Assembly: GCF_023100945.1 (NCBI RefSeq) | Contig: NZ_CP064689.1 | Location: forward strand, 5,748,001-5,812,000 | Source of the DNA: Bradyrhizobium sp. 200 | Lineage (GTDB): Bacteria > Pseudomonadota > Alphaproteobacteria > Rhizobiales > Xanthobacteraceae | DNA length: 64,000 bases | Direction: 5' to 3' | Shown: in pieces, positions 62,466-64,000 of the stretch | Layout: the number at the start of each line of letters is the position of its first letter | Position numbering within the stretch: position 1 is the stretch's first letter | Position numbers and translations under genes: made by a program | The notes under the pieces: generated by a model | Databases searched by the model: none | Seen by the model: the letters and a program-made list of their open reading frames with translations, nothing else | What the model was told of the DNA's origin: nothing

Positions 62466-63977
62466 ATGAAAATCTTTCGTTTGGCAGTCACCGCTGCGGC
62501 GCTGATGCTGTCGCTTCCGGCAACCGTTCAGGCCCAGACCACGCTGCGGATCGGGCTCGCCGAAGATCCCGATATCCTCGACCCGACCATGGCGCGAACC
62601 TATGTCGGCCGCATCGTGTTCGCCTCGTTCTGCGACAAGCTGTTCGACATCGACGAAAAGCTCAACATCGTGCCACAGCTCGCGCTGAGCCACGAGACGT
62701 CGGCCGACGGCAAGGAAGTCACCATCAAGCTCAGGCCCGGCGTCAAGTTTCACGACGGCGAGGCCTTCAATGCGGAGGCTGCAAAGTATTCGATCGATCG
62801 TCACCTCACAATGCAAGGCTCGTTCCGCAAGCCGGAACTGGCAAGCGTCGATCGCGTCGAGGTGGTCGATCCCCTCACCATCAAGCTCGTTCTGAAGGCG
62901 CCGTTCTCGCCGCTGATCGCGCAACTTACCGATCGCGCCGGCATGATGGTTTCGCCCAAGGCTGCCAAGGAAGCCGGTGACAAATTCGGGTTGCGTCCGG
63001 TCTGCGCCGGGCCTTACAAATTCGTCGAACGCGTCCAGCAGGACCGCATGGTGTTCGAGAAGTTCGCCGACTACTGGAACAAGGATAACGTCCATGTCGA
63101 CCGTGTGGTGTTTCTGCCAATCGTCGATGCCACGGTGCGGCTTGCCAATCTGAAATCGGGCGGTCTCGACCTCATCGAACGCGTGCTCGCAACCGACATC
63201 AAGGATGTGCGGAGCGATTCCCGGCTGAAGTTGTCGACGGCGATCGAACTCGGCTATCAGGGCATCACGCTGAATATCGGTAAGGACAAAGCCAAGGGCC
63301 CGCTCAGCCAGTCCGCCAAGGTCCGGCAGGCGCTCGATCTCTCGATCGATCGCGAGGCCATCAACCAGGTGGTGTTCAACGGCGAATTCAAGCCCGGCAA
63401 TCAGTGGATCAATCCAGACCACCCCTATTATCAGAAGGCATTTCCGCTCCGCCCACGCGACGTCGCCAAGGCCAAGGCGCTATTGAAGGAAGCCGGCGTC
63501 ACGCCGCCGGTCAACGTTGATTTCATGGTGCCGAAAGGCGCGGAGACGGAGGCAGTCGCCCAGGTCGTGCAGTCAATGGCCTCGGAAGCCGGGTTCGACA
63601 TGAAGCTCAGGGTTACGGAATTTGCGACGTCGCTGAAGCAGGCCGAAGCCGGCGAGTATCAGGCCTTCATGCTGGCCTGGAGCGGACGGATCGATCCGGA
63701 CGGGAATTCCTACGTGTTCCTGAAAACCGGCGCACCGCAGAATTACAGCGCCTGGAGCAATGCGGAGGCTGATAAGGCGCTCGACGACGCTCGCCTTGTC
63801 ACCGACCTGGCGCAGCGCAAGGCGATCTATGAAAAACTGGCCAAGGCCGAAATGGAAGACCAGGCACTCCTCTACATCTATCACCGCCGCATCCTGATCG
63901 CGCACACCACCAAGCTCGAAGGCTACAAGCAGATGCCGGACGGGCTGGTCCGCGTGGTCGGGCTGAAGCTGAAGTGA
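62466..63977 (+). CDS. Peptide-type ABC transporter binding protein (SBP family 5), system 2
   Basis: Secreted binding protein of 503 aa. The signal MKIFRLAVTAAALMLSLPAT ends at VQAQ, and the mature start TTLRIGLAEDPDILDPTMAR is typical. EVTIKLRPGVKFHDGEAFNAEAAKYSID is the family signature. AAGGGG lies 9 nt upstream of the chosen ATG, while an earlier ATG (62457) overlaps that ribosome site. It differs clearly from the binding protein at 52056, so the two systems probably recognise different ligands. Only 23 nt of the window remain after its stop. Confidence 0.93.
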   Translation: MKIFRLAVTAAALMLSLPATVQAQTTLRIGLAEDPDILDPTMARTYVGRIVFASFCDKLFDIDEKLNIVPQLALSHETSADGKEVTIKLRPGVKFHDGEAFNAEAAKYSIDRHLTMQGSFRKPELASVDRVEVVDPLTIKLVLKAPFSPLIAQLTDRAGMMVSPKAAKEAGDKFGLRPVCAGPYKFVERVQQDRMVFEKFADYWNKDNVHVDRVVFLPIVDATVRLANLKSGGLDLIERVLATDIKDVRSDSRLKLSTAIELGYQGITLNIGKDKAKGPLSQSAKVRQALDLSIDREAINQVVFNGEFKPGNQWINPDHPYYQKAFPLRPRDVAKAKALLKEAGVTPPVNVDFMVPKGAETEAVAQVVQSMASEAGFDMKLRVTEFATSLKQAEAGEYQAFMLAWSGRIDPDGNSYVFLKTGAPQNYSAWSNAEADKALDDARLVTDLAQRKAIYEKLAKAEMEDQALLYIYHRRILIAHTTKLEGYKQMPDGLVRVVGLKLK

Positions 63978-64000
63978 GCGCTGCTGCGCCCAGGAGCGCG

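Overview
The window is high-GC alphaproteobacterial chromosome and most likely comes from Bradyrhizobium or a close relative in the Nitrobacteraceae. This is inferred from codon use, from a Liv-type ABC transporter, a paa operon and class III PHA synthase genes of that style, and from many copies of palindromic intergenic repeats that I associate with Bradyrhizobium (CGTCATTGCGAGC...GCAATCC and others). No rRNA, tRNA, CRISPR array, insertion sequence or integrase was recognised. Genes are dense, often overlapping by 4 nt (ATGA), and sit in functional blocks.

Layout. (1) 233-4203: two tandem methyl-accepting chemotaxis receptors. (2) 4387-8169: a four-carbon sugar-acid (tetronate) pathway, with otnK, otnI and ltnD on the minus strand divergent from otnC. 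(3) 8397-17294: a Liv-type ABC transporter (livFGMH plus binding protein) led by a DUF1445 protein, divergent from a LysR regulator, an N-carbamoyl/ureido amidohydrolase and a D-2-hydroxyacid dehydrogenase; this looks like one catabolic regulon. (4) 17299-23772: mixed genes, namely an AT-richer orphan, a tartrate/malate-type dehydrogenase, an SDR with an altered active site, a SnoaL-like protein, an amidase and an MHS-type permease. (5) 23769-26757: sulfur/redox genes, namely a cytosolic sulfite-oxidase-fold protein, an alpha/beta hydrolase-OsmC fusion and a YeeE/TsuA-like transporter. (6) 26984-34846: phenylacetate catabolism, paaX-paaABCDE-paaI-paaK plus an MDR oxidoreductase, with palindromic repeats inside two operon gaps and a candidate operator before paaA.

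(7) 34847-36220: a low-GC accessory patch with a HEPN-motif protein (RNVVVH), relic ORFs and repeats. (8) 36221-50518: a lipid and storage-polymer block with two paralogous alpha/beta hydrolases near its ends, DUF445, phasin, GNAT, PhaC with a short PhaE, a spermidine-synthase-fold methyltransferase, a CYP102-type self-sufficient P450, an epoxide hydrolase, a wax ester synthase/DGAT and a DUF6489 protein. (9) 50615-63977: peptide and amino-acid use, with a DadA-like dehydrogenase, a complete Dpp/Opp-type transporter, a gamma-glutamyltransferase-family enzyme, a DUF1028 protein and the ATPases and binding protein of a second Dpp/Opp system whose permeases probably lie past the right edge.

The best leads for something undescribed are the SDR that has lost three of four catalytic residues (19273), the HEPN island (35001), the CYP102-epoxide hydrolase-WS/DGAT-PHA block, the three-gene sulfur cluster and the DUF1445/Liv/ureidohydrolase regulon. 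All functions are read by eye from motifs; no database search was run.
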